Origin: Methylobacteriaceae bacterium | GTDB taxonomy: Bacteria; Pseudomonadota; Alphaproteobacteria; Rhizobiales; Beijerinckiaceae | NCBI GenBank assembly: GCA_947444195.1 | Contig: CANEZL010000042.1 | Coordinates: forward strand, 1 to 40,884 | Length of the DNA stretch: 40,884 nucleotides | Direction: 5' to 3' | Translations under genes and position numbers: made by a program | Notes under the pieces: model-generated | Databases searched by the model: none | The model's input: only the letters and a program-made list of their open reading frames with translations | Told to the model about the DNA's origin: nothing | Shown here: piece after piece, positions 7,796 to 16,168 of the stretch | How the letters are laid out: each line of letters opens with the position of its first letter | How positions within the stretch are numbered: position 1 is the stretch's first letter

Positions 7796-8370
7796 GATCG
7801 CCCGAAGTAGCGGTCCGAGGCTGCGTCGTCCTCGGAGAGCGGCAACACCGTGCGGCCGCGGCGGTCGATAAGCCCCCACCGACCACCTATCATGGAGGAC
7901 GGCTGCCGGCCGTCCGGACGGCAACCTTCGCAGACGAGCGCCTCGCCACGGGCGTTGAAGGGGAACGACCAGTCGTATGGCGTGGGAAGGACGAGGCGTA
8001 GGCGTCGGTCGTAGAAGGCGACTTTTCCGCGATGCCAGCCGCGCGCGAGCCCTTGTTCGAACAAGTCGGGTCCTGCGTCGAGGATGAAGACGGGCCGCGC
8101 CAACCCGTCGCGACGCACCCATAGCCAGCCGATCCCATCGATTGCAGCTTCCGCCAGGCCGCGGCGGAAACGCATGCGCGCCACGTGATCGGGGGCGATG
8201 CGCACCACGTCTCCATTGCGTCGGGCGCAGCGCTCGAAGCGGTCGAGCTCCGTGCGGGCGTAGCGGCAAGCCAGCGGGTAATCCGTGCCCACTCTAAGGC
8301 CGGCGCGTGCCGCCGCGGAGCCGAAAGTCGCGGCGCAAAGGATCGTCACCGCGGCCTGGGCTCCTGCCAT
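7792..8370 (-). CDS. WG-repeat-like secreted protein
   Basis: 192 residues from ATG at 8370, where MAGAQAAVTILCAATFGSAA looks like a signal peptide cut after an Ala-rich site; a GTG at 8481 would add 37 residues. The mature part has degenerate WG-type units: IGWLWVRRDGLARPVFILDAG, GKVAFYDRRLRLVLPTPYD and GGRWGLIDRRGRTVLPL. WG beta-repeats occur in envelope or extracellular proteins. Cys residues in LVCEGC may form a disulfide. Its stop overlaps the start of the next gene by 4 nt, indicating an operon of two exported proteins. Confidence 0.7.
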   Translation of the reverse strand: MAGAQAAVTILCAATFGSAAARAGLRVGTDYPLACRYARTELDRFERCARRNGDVVRIAPDHVARMRFRRGLAEAAIDGIGWLWVRRDGLARPVFILDAGPDLFEQGLARGWHRGKVAFYDRRLRLVLPTPYDWSFPFNARGEALVCEGCRPDGRQPSSMIGGRWGLIDRRGRTVLPLSEDDAASDRYFGRS

Positions 8371-8477
8371 AGCCCGGCGCGTACGCCGGCGGCCAGCGGC
8401 CTCGCTCAATGCGCCTGCCCTTGGGTTAGTAATGGGCTCAAGCGGTGCCGTTGCCGCTCGTGGCGCCGTAGTGCAAC

Positions 8478-8948
8478 TCACGATGCCAAGCTCGGGTCGA
8501 CGAACTGTTTCAATACGGCAAGGTCACCGAATGGAGCAGGCCATAGGACGATCCGGTAGTGATCGTCCCCGTCGAGGCGGTCTTCGCTCAAGGTCGTCAG
8601 TCCACCGTGATGGGACCTGACCCGGTACGTGCCGGCCGGAACCGCCAGGACGTCGACCGAGGCCCCGGTGCACTCGTGGATTTCGAGCCGGCCCGACGGC
8701 AGGTCGAGGCTGGCCTCGGCGACGTGGTCCCATGCGGCGAGGTCGAGTTCCGGTGGTTCGACCGCGATCTCGACCTCGACCGGCACGTCCATGTTGCGTT
8801 CGGGCTGAACGACGACGACGAACGGGCCTGTCTTGATGCGGCGGACGGTGTCCTCCTCGGTGTACTGCGTCGGCGCATCTGGGCTCTTTTCGTGATCCCA
8901 CAGGTAGAACTGATGGTAGTCGGCGAAGATACTGTAGCGCTTGATCAT
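8478..8948 (-). CDS. ComJ-like (competence J/nuclease inhibitor family) protein
   Basis: 156 residues from ATG at 8948. The N-terminus IKRYSIFADYHQFYLWD resembles the SYHQF start of Bacillus ComJ (Nin), and the C-terminal half has the alternating strand pattern of that family: ASLDLPSGRLEIHECTG, VLAVPAGTYRVRSHHGGL and DDHYRIVLWPAP. In Bacillus, ComJ inhibits the NucA nuclease; proteobacterial members are uncharacterised, and no NucA-like gene is present here. Cytoplasmic, no signal. It stands alone between the WG-repeat gene and the DUF892 gene. The family call is moderate, the function unknown. Confidence 0.6.
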   Translation of the reverse strand: MIKRYSIFADYHQFYLWDHEKSPDAPTQYTEEDTVRRIKTGPFVVVVQPERNMDVPVEVEIAVEPPELDLAAWDHVAEASLDLPSGRLEIHECTGASVDVLAVPAGTYRVRSHHGGLTTLSEDRLDGDDHYRIVLWPAPFGDLAVLKQFVDPSLAS

Positions 8949-9091
8949 GGTGATACGGACGATCTCCGGTGCGCCGTCTTCGGTGAGGGGACCTGCATCA
9001 CGCAGAGGTGAATCCGTGTCCAAGACGGACCCACACGGAGCCTGTCGTGCCCAGCACTGCCGGGTCGACGGCTCCGATGCCGTCCGGTGGT

Positions 9092-9568
9092 TCAGCCGGC
9101 CATGATCGTCCGGGCGATCTCGTTGTGGCGCTCGTCGGCCGCCTTGGCCTCGTCGAGGCAGGTCTGCATCGCCCCCGCCGTCTCCCCCTGGCCGAGTTTC
9201 TCGGCGTAGGCGCGGATCGTGCCGAAGGCCGCGATCCAGTAGTGCAGCGCGAGCTGGCCGTTGGCGACGATGCCGAGGTCGCGCGAGGCGTCGTCGGGCG
9301 CCTGCTGCCGGATCTGGCGGCTGACCTCGTACAGGCCCTCCAGGACCGGGTTCTTCTGCTCGCCGCTGCCGCCAACCTGCTGCAGGGCTTGATCGATGCG
9401 CTGCGTCCACTGCTGCGAGGTCTGGTTGCCCTGCTCCAGGGCGGCCTTGAGGTCGGGATGGCGGGCGTCGTTCCGGATCTCGTCGGTGGCGGCCGCCGCG
9501 ACCTTGCCGCCGTTCTTCATGGCGGCGAGCCCCTGGGCCACGAGCGTCTTGAGAGCGTCGTCGTTCAT
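9092..9568 (-). CDS. DUF892 (YciE/YciF-type) ferritin-like protein
   Basis: 158 residues from ATG at 9568 with GGAG 8 nt upstream. An all-helical protein matching the ferritin-like DUF892 group in pattern: helix 1 NDDALKTLVAQGLAAMKNG, helix 2 with HPDLKAALEQGNQTSQQW, helix 3 SRDLGIVANGQLALHYWIAAFGTIRAYAEKLG, and a final helix LDEAKAADERHNEIARTI. Such proteins are stress-induced in enterobacteria and alphaproteobacteria and bind a di-iron centre in some members. Acidic/His positions in helices 2-4 (HPDLKAALE, ALHYW, ERHNEIA) fit metal ligands. Its upstream region (9569-9821) is unusually AT-rich, fitting a regulated promoter. Confidence 0.8.
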   Translation of the reverse strand: MNDDALKTLVAQGLAAMKNGGKVAAAATDEIRNDARHPDLKAALEQGNQTSQQWTQRIDQALQQVGGSGEQKNPVLEGLYEVSRQIRQQAPDDASRDLGIVANGQLALHYWIAAFGTIRAYAEKLGQGETAGAMQTCLDEAKAADERHNEIARTIMAG

Positions 9569-9821
9569 CGTCGTTCTCCGTTCTGAGCCAGCGCCGGCAC
9601 GAGGATGCTGCATGCCCGACACCGGGTAAAACGCTCGAAGTTCGAGATGTCTCACGGGTGCGACAATTCACATCGATTATTTTCAGGTAGCCGTCTCTTT
9701 ATTTAACGAAACTTCAGCCGCTATCCGTTGATTATAAATGCTTTTCCTTGAGCTTTTGCTGTGTCTTCGATTCGGGGACGGTGTCATGGCTCCGAGGACG
9801 GTCGCATGGGACTTCGCACGA

Positions 9822-10691
9822 TCATCCCGGAACGCATGCCTCCCGGAAGCTGCGGACGTAGGCATCAAGGGTGACCGTGCCCCGCCAGGGTCGTTCGGGC
9901 ACCTCGAAACCTTCGTCGAGGCATGCCTGCGTCATCCGGGCGTAGGACCGGGCGGCAGGATCCGAAAAGCCGAGCTTGCGGAAGGCGGCCTCGAAGTGGG
10001 CTCGTGGTGTCACGTCCGCCCGCACCTCGCGTCCGAGCGCACGTCCGAATGCCGCAGCCACGTCGTCGCTCGAATACCGCTCCGGTCCCTCGACGTGATG
10101 CAGTCCCCCCGCGGCCCCGTCGTCACCGAGCAGCTCCGCAACGCGCCGCCCGACATCGGCGGGGGCGACCATCGGGATCCTGAGGTCGGCCGGGAACAGG
10201 GTCGGGAGCGTCCCGTCTCGGCGGGCGGAGCTGAGCGCGGCATCCCAGTTGCTCATGTAGTAGGCCGAGCGGACGACTGCGGCCGGTATAGGCTGTCGGC
10301 GCAGGCCCTCCTCGAACCCGTGCAGCACGGTCAGGTCGCCGACGCCCTCGCCGTGCCGGGCCCCGTAGGTGCTCGCCGCCACCACGCGCTCCAGGCCCGA
10401 GCCGTCGAGGGCGGCCAGGATGCAGCGGACGGTCTCCTGCTCTTCCGCATCGGTGTCGCTCGACACGTCCGCGGGCGGGTTCAAGAGGAAGGCGCGGCGC
10501 CCGCACCGGAATGCGGCGCTCAGAGCGTCGACGTCGCGGACATCCGTCTCGACGACCCGAGCCCCGAGCCCGGCGAAGTCTTCAGCGTGCTGGGCATTCC
10601 GGGTGGCGACCGTCACCGCATGCCCGGCCCCCAGGAGGCACCGCGCCGCGGCTCGCCCGACATGCCCGGTCGCCCCCATGATCACGTACAT
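9822..10691 (-). CDS. NmrA-family NAD(P)-binding protein
   Basis: 289 residues from ATG at 10691, preceded by GGAGG at 5 nt. An atypical SDR fold: Rossmann motif MGATGHVGRAAARCL at about 5-19 (GxxGxxG), VATRN as the dinucleotide-selecting strand end, VETDVRDVDALSAAF, and FLLNPPAD. The YYMSN motif (about residue 145) is typical of NmrA/quinone-reductase-2-like members. Such proteins are redox sensors or quinone/nitroarene reductases. It follows a GST gene by 18 nt and is probably translated from the same transcript; together they suggest electrophile or quinone handling. A second NmrA-type gene lies near 27.4-28.3 kb. Confidence 0.88.
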   Translation of the reverse strand: MYVIMGATGHVGRAAARCLLGAGHAVTVATRNAQHAEDFAGLGARVVETDVRDVDALSAAFRCGRRAFLLNPPADVSSDTDAEEQETVRCILAALDGSGLERVVAASTYGARHGEGVGDLTVLHGFEEGLRRQPIPAAVVRSAYYMSNWDAALSSARRDGTLPTLFPADLRIPMVAPADVGRRVAELLGDDGAAGGLHHVEGPERYSSDDVAAAFGRALGREVRADVTPRAHFEAAFRKLGFSDPAARSYARMTQACLDEGFEVPERPWRGTVTLDAYVRSFREACVPG

Positions 10692-10709
10692 CACGGCCTC
10701 CACCCGGCC

Positions 10710-11345
10710 TCAGGTCTTCGGCACCTGCATCCCACGCTGGACCGCCGGCCGCTCGCCGACGCGGGCGAGCCACGCGTGCACGTTCGGAACGTTGTCGAGC
10801 GTGCTCTGCAGCGGCTCCTTCAGCATCGACGTAGCTGCCAGCGTCCAGGCGTAGCAGGCGATGTCGGCGATCGAGTAGTCCGCGCCCGCGAGGTACGGCC
10901 CCTCGCCGAGGCGGCGGTCCATGACATGCAGCAGGCGGTCGGCCTCGTCGGTGAAGCGCTTGATGGCCAGCGGCGCCTTCTCGTCGGAGCGCACCGCGAA
11001 GAAGCCGAGCTGGCCCAGCATCGGCCCAAGCCCGCCGATCTGCCAGTGCAGCCACTCCAGGGCCTTGTAGCGGGCCGGCCCGGACGGTGCGAGGAACTTG
11101 CCGGTCTTCTCGGCGAGGTAGGTGAGGATCGCCCCGCTCTCGAACACCGACAGCGGGCCGCTATCGGCCTCGGCGTCGACGATGGCCGGGATCTTATTGT
11201 TTGGCGAAACCTTCAGGAAGCCGGGTGCGAACTGCTCGTCCTTGCCGATGTTCACCGGCACCACCGTGTAGGGCAGCCCGCATTCCTCCAGCATGATCGG
11301 GATCTTGCGTCCGTTCGGGGTCGACCAGGTGTAGAGCGTGATCAT
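10710..11345 (-). CDS. Glutathione S-transferase family protein
   Basis: 211 residues from ATG at 11345 with GAGGAG 6-8 nt upstream. The N-terminal thioredoxin fold begins ITLYTWSTPNGRKIPIMLEE, the YfcG/URE2-like (Nu-class) signature in which Thr/Asn replace the catalytic Tyr. The cis-Pro loop NKIPAIVDAE and the GSH-binding ESGAILTYLAEKTG follow. The C-terminal helical domain includes EGPYLAGADYSIADIACYAW, a conserved N-capping motif. Nu-class enzymes often have disulfide-bond reductase activity. First gene of a likely two-gene operon with the NmrA protein. Confidence 0.92.
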   Translation of the reverse strand: MITLYTWSTPNGRKIPIMLEECGLPYTVVPVNIGKDEQFAPGFLKVSPNNKIPAIVDAEADSGPLSVFESGAILTYLAEKTGKFLAPSGPARYKALEWLHWQIGGLGPMLGQLGFFAVRSDEKAPLAIKRFTDEADRLLHVMDRRLGEGPYLAGADYSIADIACYAWTLAATSMLKEPLQSTLDNVPNVHAWLARVGERPAVQRGMQVPKT

Positions 11346-11608
11346 GGCGGCTCCTCTCCGTCCGGATGGCAAAGGCGTCCCTCGGCGAATGAATTAGGGC
11401 GGCGGGCGGGAACGCCGCCATCCCCGCGCAGGGCGTCCGGGATGGCGCCCCGCCGCCCGACGCAGCCTGGGCAAGCAGGCGTGGCCGGGCTCATTCACGG
11501 CGTCGATGCCGGATATGGATTGCATATGTTTGAGTAATACGGGCGGTCGGCGCATCTTCTCCTCACCAAACGACGGGACGACCCGTCCTCGACAAAGAGG
11601 AGATGAAG

Positions 11609-12037
11609 ATGTTCAAGAACAAGCAAGTCTTCGCCACCGCGCTGATCCTGACCTTCGCGGCCCTTGGCCAGGCCGAAGCCGCCGACGCCTCGTCCGCGGA
11701 GGGCGCCCGGCAGACTTACGACGTGCCGAGCGTTGTCGGCGCCGCCTACCACGACCCCCGCGTCGCGACGAACGCCGCGGAGGTCCGCCGCCAGGGTGGT
11801 TTCGCCGCGGCTGGCGCCGTCCGGTGGACGGCTACGCCCGACCAGTCGGCCCAGGCCGCCGTCCTCGACTTCCCCTCCGTGATCGGGGCCGCCTACCACG
11901 ACCCAAGGGTGGCCACTAACGCCGCCGAGGTCCGTCGCCAGGGGGGCGCCGTCACCGCCGGCGCGATCCGGTGGCTGCCCACCGCCCCGACCCAGACCGA
12001 CGCTCGGCTGCACCGGGTGCGGGTCGGAGCGCTCTGA
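11609..12037 (+). CDS. Small secreted protein with a tandem internal repeat
   Basis: 142 residues. ATG at 11609 was chosen because AAAGAGGAG ends 6 nt upstream; the in-frame ATG at 11603 touches that site. An N-terminal signal peptide (FKNKQVFATALILTFAALGQ then AEA/AD cleavage region) precedes two near-identical units: PSVVGAAYHDPRVATNAAEV-RRQGG and PSVIGAAYHDPRVATNAAEV-RRQGG, each followed by a G-A-(V/I)-RW segment. The units are about 51 residues apart. The family is not recognised. The repeats suggest a periplasmic or extracellular binding or structural role. Convergent with the broken LysR gene. Confidence 0.75.
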   Translation: MFKNKQVFATALILTFAALGQAEAADASSAEGARQTYDVPSVVGAAYHDPRVATNAAEVRRQGGFAAAGAVRWTATPDQSAQAAVLDFPSVIGAAYHDPRVATNAAEVRRQGGAVTAGAIRWLPTAPTQTDARLHRVRVGAL

Positions 12038-12053
12038 AGCGTCGAGGCATCCG

Positions 12054-13001
12054 TCACATCGCAGCCGTCGCGGGATCACCCGCGGCGTCCCGGCTCAGAC
12101 CCACCATGACCTCGCGCAGCCAGCGGTGCGCGGGGTCATGATCGTATGATGCATGCCACAGCATCGAGATGGCGGACCGGTTCAGCTCCACCGGAACAGG
12201 GCTCGTCGCGAGACCGAGCTGGTTCGCGAAGGTGACCGCCAGTCTGTCGACCATCGTCGCGATGAGCGGCGCGGCCTGCACATGGAAGGCCACGGTCGTG
12301 AACCGCGGCGTCGTCACCGTGAGCCGCCGCTTGCGCCCGATCCCGGCCAGCGCCTCGTCGACCACGCCCAGGCCCGTGCCCGTCATGCTCGTCATGATGT
12401 GCGGGAACCGCAGGTAGTCTTCGAGGGAGAGCGGGCCGTCCACGCCCAGAAGCTCGGGGTTGAACAGGCAGAGGTAGCCGAACTTGTAGAGCTGCCGGAC
12501 CTTGTGGTGCATCTGGCCCCGGGAGATCACCCCGACGGCCAGGTCGATCCGGTCACCGTCGAGGTCGTCGAGGATGGTGCCGTAATCGAGGTTGCGGATG
12601 ACGACCCGGATGCCGGGGGCCTCGCGTCCGAGGAAGGCCAGCAGGCCCGGGATCAGGCGCGCCTCGACGCTTCCCGGCACCGCGAGGGTGAAGGAACGGT
12701 CCACCGTCGCGGGGTCGAAGCTGTCCTCCTAGAGCACGATGCCCTGGAACTGCCGCAGGGCGGAGCGGACCGGCTCGGCCAACGCGGCAGCCCGCGGCGT
12801 CAGGCGCATGCCGTCCGGGGTTCGGGTCAGGAGTTCGTCGCCCAGGAGCTTGCGCAGGCGGGCGAGGCTGTTGCTCATCGCGGACTGGGTGATCCCGACC
12901 TGGGCGGCGGCGCGCGTCACCCCGCTCTCGGTGAGCAGGGCGTCGAGCGCCACGAGGAGGTTGAGGTCTATGGCGGCGAGGTCGTGGTGCTTGATGGTCA
13001 C
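12054..13001 (-). pseudogene. LysR-family regulator broken by an in-frame amber codon
   Basis: From GTG at 13001 (GGGGGA about 7 nt upstream) the frame encodes a full LysR N-terminus: HDLAAIDLNLLVALDALLTE, HTH GVTRAAAQVGITQSAMSNSLARLRKLLGDELL, linker to FQGIVL. TAG at 12729-12731 then interrupts it. The same frame continues directly with EDSFDPATVDRSFTLAVPGS and a complete substrate-binding domain to TGA at 12054-12056. The total would be about 315 residues, normal for the family and NodD/NahR-like in style. Only one base change (for example from CAG or GAG) is needed. If not suppressed, the product is a bare HTH of about 90 residues. It could still be real in the cell, or a sequencing error. 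Confidence 0.85.
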
Positions 13002-13060
13002 GGCTCGATCCCCCAAGGCGTCCGAGCTTCGACGAGGGCCGGCCGGGCGGGCCGCTCATC

Positions 13061-13570
13061 CTAGAGGAGCTGGCCCTGCGCGGTCTCGGCCACGGGGCGT
13101 TCCAGGCCCAGCAGGTGCCGCTTGATGTCCAGGCCGCCCGCGAAGCCGGTCAGGGCACCCGCCGACCCGATGACGCGGTGGCAGGGCGCGATGATCGAGA
13201 TCGGGTTCCTCCCGCTCGCGGCGCCCACCGCCCGCGAGGCGCCCGGCCGCCCGACCTGGCGCGCGATGTCGCCGTAGCTCCGGGTCTCGCCGAAGGGGAT
13301 GGTCAGCAAGGCCGCCCAGATCGCCTTCTGGAACTCGGTCCCCTGGAAGTCGAGCGGCACGGTGAAGGCCTTGAGCCTCCCCGCGAAGTAGGCCGCCAAC
13401 TGGCGCTCCGTCTCCAGCAGCACGGGATGGACGGGGTTCTCGACGAGCGGGCCGAGCCTGACCCGCTTCGGGTCGTCGTCCTCCCACAGGATGGCCGCGA
13501 GACCGCGGTCGCTCGCGACGACCTTCAGCGCGCCGACCGGCGACGCCACGATCTTGAAGGCGGAGGTCAT
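13061..13570 (-). CDS. ogt: Methylated-DNA--protein-cysteine S-methyltransferase
   Basis: 169 residues from ATG at 13570 with GGAGG 5 nt upstream. It removes O6-alkyl groups from guanine by irreversible transfer to its own cysteine. The active site is I-A-P-C-H-R-V-I with Cys130; the recognition helix and Arg finger (SYGDIARQVGRPGASRAVGAA), the Asn hinge (GRNPISII) and the C-terminal GFAGGLDIKRHLLGLE are all present, so the enzyme should be active. The N-terminal domain is the short Ogt type, without an Ada metal-binding domain. Same strand as its neighbours but with large gaps, so probably its own transcript. Confidence 0.93.
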   Translation of the reverse strand: MTSAFKIVASPVGALKVVASDRGLAAILWEDDDPKRVRLGPLVENPVHPVLLETERQLAAYFAGRLKAFTVPLDFQGTEFQKAIWAALLTIPFGETRSYGDIARQVGRPGASRAVGAASGRNPISIIAPCHRVIGSAGALTGFAGGLDIKRHLLGLERPVAETAQGQLL

Positions 13571-13759
13571 GTCATCCTCCGGTGGCCGCGCGCGCCGCCC
13601 GCCGTCCGCCGGCGCCCGGACGGGCTTCCAAGAGACGACGGGACGATCCGGCTCCCCTGCCGGCGGTCGCCAGACGCGGGATGCTCGCCGACCATGGCTG
13701 GCACGGCGTGGGGACATCCCGACGCGCAGCGGCGTCCCCCACGCAGCTTCGACCGCGCA

Positions 13760-14287
13760 CTATCGACGCGGCTCCTCGTACTTGCCTAGGATCTGGGCGT
13801 CGAAGCCGACGTCCTGGACGAGCACCACGGTGCAGTTTTCCGAGAAGCATTCGGTGATGTGCGCCTCGCCGCCCTCCTGGAACCAGTACGAGCCGGCGCT
13901 GAGCTTCTTGACCTCCCCGCCGGGCCGGTAGTTGGCCATGACGCCGGCGATGACGACGGCGTAGTAGTCCCCCGTATGGCTGTGGAGGACGCTCCGGAAG
14001 CCTTGGGGGAACTTCGTGATCGTGGCGTGCGGCCCCGACGTGACCTTGCCGTAGGCGTCCGACACCATGATGTCCCGGCCCGAATGGTCGTCCGGCCGCC
14101 GGGGGCCATAGGCCGCGAACCCCGAGTCGGAGAATTTCATGTCCTCGAAGGGGATCTCCAGCGACTGGGTCGCGGCGGGCAGCCGCGCCTGGCTCGTACC
14201 GGGTTCCGCCGCCCAGGCGGAGGCGCCTACGAGCGTGACGGCCATTGCGGCGGCGAGTTGAGCTTTGCGAACGATGCCGTCGGTCAC
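13760..14287 (-). CDS. Secreted cupin-domain protein
   Basis: 175 residues from GTG at 14287 with AAGGAG about 10 nt upstream. A signal peptide is clear: RKAQLAAAMAVTLVGASAWA followed by AEPG. The mature part is a single cupin beta-barrel: GPHATITKFPQGFRSVLHSH with the His pair, DYYAVVIAGVMANYRPGG, and a second motif GSYWFQEGGEAHITECFSEN containing the Glu and His ligands, then VVLVQDVGFDAQ. It resembles DUF4437-type cupins. A metal-dependent periplasmic enzyme or sensor is likely, substrate unknown. No operon partner with a short gap. Confidence 0.82.
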   Translation of the reverse strand: MTDGIVRKAQLAAAMAVTLVGASAWAAEPGTSQARLPAATQSLEIPFEDMKFSDSGFAAYGPRRPDDHSGRDIMVSDAYGKVTSGPHATITKFPQGFRSVLHSHTGDYYAVVIAGVMANYRPGGEVKKLSAGSYWFQEGGEAHITECFSENCTVVLVQDVGFDAQILGKYEEPRR

Positions 14288-14403
14288 GATTAAGGCTCTC
14301 CTTGATGCGCCCGTCCGACCGTGGCGGTCGACGCGGCGTTGGTTGAACGGGGGTCGATGGGGCGGATGGCTCCCGGTCGGCCGGGGGCCGGCGACGGGAC
14401 CGG

Positions 14404-14706
14404 CTAGGTCGAGGCAGTCACCTCGTTCGCCTTGGTCGGGTCTGGTGTCGCGGGGCAGCCGCCGCTCCTCAGGACGCGCTTCTCGGAAGCCGGGAACCGG
14501 CCCAGCCCCCCGGTCGGGCCGCCCTTCGGACGGATCGGGCGCTGGACCAGGTTGCCGAGGCAGTTCGGACAATGGCCGGCGAGGATGCCCTCGGCGCAGC
14601 CGCGGCAGAACGTGCACTCGAAGGTGCAGATGAAGGCATCCGGGGTGTCCGGCGGCAGGTCCCCGTCGCAGCATTCGCAATTCGGCCTCAGGTCGAGACG
14701 TGCCAT
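14404..14706 (-). CDS. DUF1272 zinc-binding small protein
   Basis: 100 residues from ATG at 14706. The start LDLRPNCECCDGDLPPDTPD, then ICTFECTFCRGCAEGILAGH and CPNCLGNLVQRPIRP, is the DUF1272 signature. It contains at least three Cys pairs (CECC, CTFECTFCRGC, CPNC), arranged as a treble-clef-like zinc site. The family is about 60-90 residues; here about 40 extra residues of Pro/Arg-rich tail follow. Often found next to cupin or oxidoreductase genes. Role unknown. Confidence 0.88.
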   Translation of the reverse strand: MARLDLRPNCECCDGDLPPDTPDAFICTFECTFCRGCAEGILAGHCPNCLGNLVQRPIRPKGGPTGGLGRFPASEKRVLRSGGCPATPDPTKANEVTAST

Positions 14707-14825
14707 GCCCGTTTCCTCCTGTACGGGGCCCGCGGGCGATTGGTCCCCGCGGTGCCTTTCCGCTGATGAGGCGGCTGCCGGCGACGCTCTCGTCTTGCCG
14801 GCCGCCGTACCGGTCGCCCCGTCGG

Positions 14826-15812
14826 TCAGGGCCGACCGTTCGGATGGAAGACGACCTTGCCGCCGTACCTCGCCGCGACGGCCAGCGCTTCCGCGTACTG
14901 CTCAAGGCCGTACGTGCCGGCGATGGGAAGCGAGATCGCGCCGGACGCGATAAGCGGTGCGAGTTCCTCGCAGATCTTGCCGAAGCGCTCCGGGTTGCCG
15001 GGGACCTTCAGCCAGTTGACGATCCAGAAGCCGCGCACCGTCTGGCCGGTGAAGATCAGGTGGGGCGCCGAGACCGCCGCGGGCTGGCCGCTCATGCCGC
15101 TCCACAGCACGAGCGTGCCGTAGACCGGGAGCGCGTCGAGGAGGCGCTGCGTGGTCTCCCCGCCGACCCCGTCGAGGGCGAGCGCGATCTCCGCGCCTCC
15201 GGTCGCGTCGGCTATCCCGACCGCCAGATCGGGCCCATCGACCAGCACCTTGTCGCTGCCCAGCTCTCGAAGCTCCTCGACGAGCTCGGGCCTACGGACG
15301 ACGGTGACGGTCCTGATGCCGCGCGACCGCGCTATCGGGATCAAGGACCTCCCGACCGCCGAGTTCGCCGCCGTCACCACGACCCAGTCGCCGGCATTGA
15401 GGGTCACGAACTCGCTCAGCAGCAAGGCGGCGGTCGCCGGGTTGATCCCCAGCAGGGAGAGTTGGTCGACGTCACCGTCCGGCAGCGGGCGCAGCCAGAA
15501 CGCGCTGACCTTGACGCGCTCGACCCAGGCGTTGCTCAGGGGCGGGACGACGGTCAGGTCGCCGGGCTTCAGATGGCCCACGTCCGGGCCGACCGCCGTG
15601 ACGCGCCCGACCCCTTCGCATCCCAGCAGGTGAGGCAAGGGCGGGAGTTCGCCGTAGACGCCGGCGATGATGTACAGGTCCGTCGGATCGACCGGCGACG
15701 CCTCGACCGCGAGGACGACCTCGCCGGGTCCGGGGGCGCCGGGGTCCGGGACGTCGACCAGCCTCACGACGTCCGCGGCCTCGCCATAGGCGGTGAGTTG
15801 AAGGCCCCTCAT
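14826..15812 (-). CDS. Zinc-free medium-chain (MDR) alcohol dehydrogenase/quinone oxidoreductase-like protein
   Basis: 328 residues from ATG at 15812. The GroES-like N-terminal domain has GEVVLAVEASPVDPTDLYII and HLLGCEGVGRVTAVGPDV. The Rossmann domain shows WVVVTAANSAVGRSLIPIAR and GIRTVTVVRRPELVEELREL, the usual NADPH-type arrangement, followed by ALDGVGGETTQRLLDALPVYG. The residues that bind catalytic and structural zinc in alcohol dehydrogenases are absent, so it is an enoyl/quinone reductase type (compare MECR and 2-enoyl reductases). A regulatory-looking element lies about 240-300 nt upstream. Confidence 0.88.
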   Translation of the reverse strand: MRGLQLTAYGEAADVVRLVDVPDPGAPGPGEVVLAVEASPVDPTDLYIIAGVYGELPPLPHLLGCEGVGRVTAVGPDVGHLKPGDLTVVPPLSNAWVERVKVSAFWLRPLPDGDVDQLSLLGINPATAALLLSEFVTLNAGDWVVVTAANSAVGRSLIPIARSRGIRTVTVVRRPELVEELRELGSDKVLVDGPDLAVGIADATGGAEIALALDGVGGETTQRLLDALPVYGTLVLWSGMSGQPAAVSAPHLIFTGQTVRGFWIVNWLKVPGNPERFGKICEELAPLIASGAISLPIAGTYGLEQYAEALAVAARYGGKVVFHPNGRP

Positions 15813-16168
15813 CCCTCGGTCCCCGGTTCGCTCCGTGTCCGGAAGGCGGTGGCGGAGCAGGTGCCCACCTTCCCCTCCGGCAATTCGTTCCAAATGCCCG
15901 CAGAGACCGAGGTGGACCTGGTCTTCTCCGGTTGAATTTCTGGATCGCGATGGCTGAACTTGGACATCCGCCGACCCCTCGAACCATTCGGGTCCGATAT
16001 GGACTTGTGCTTTGTTTCGAGCGCCCGCCGCTCGACGGTCTCCGCTGGTCTTTTGTCCTCCGTACGAACCGCCATAAAGGACAAACGGGCTTCATTTCTT
16101 GCCAAATAGCCGTGCTGCCCGTCTGGGGCGCCCGGGGTTAGCTCGCCGGTTGGTGGTCCGAGGGGGTA
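15813..16168. other. Intergenic region with a regulatory-looking element
   Basis: 356 bp between the MDR gene and the GlxA-type regulator gene, both on the minus strand. No convincing gene is present; frames here are shadows with poor codon use and no ribosome site. It contains an element at 16052-16111 related to one in the 26.2-kb region (see that entry). Confidence 0.5.
16052..16111 (-). promoter_or_regulatory. Element A, copy of a repeated intergenic motif
   Basis: TTTGTCC at 16052-16058 faces its complement GGACAAA at 16079-16085, an inverted repeat. The 38 bp at 16074-16111, including CTTGCCAAAT, align without gaps to 26205-26242 with 28 identities. Reading on the minus strand it gives TTTGGCAAGAAATGAAG and then CCCGTTTGTCC. 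It lies about 240-300 nt upstream of the MDR gene and just after the GlxA-type regulator gene. Binding by that AraC-type regulator is a reasonable guess only. Confidence 0.45.

Noticed and set aside
9731..9736. TATAAT on the minus strand as a promoter for the DUF892 gene
   Set aside because: No matching -35 at 16-18 bp, and it lies about 165 nt from the start in an AT-rich tract where such matches occur by chance.
9738..11537. Long plus-strand open frame of about 599 codons
   Set aside because: Antisense shadow of the NmrA and GST genes: Arg/His/Gly/Pro-rich, no family pattern and no ribosome site.
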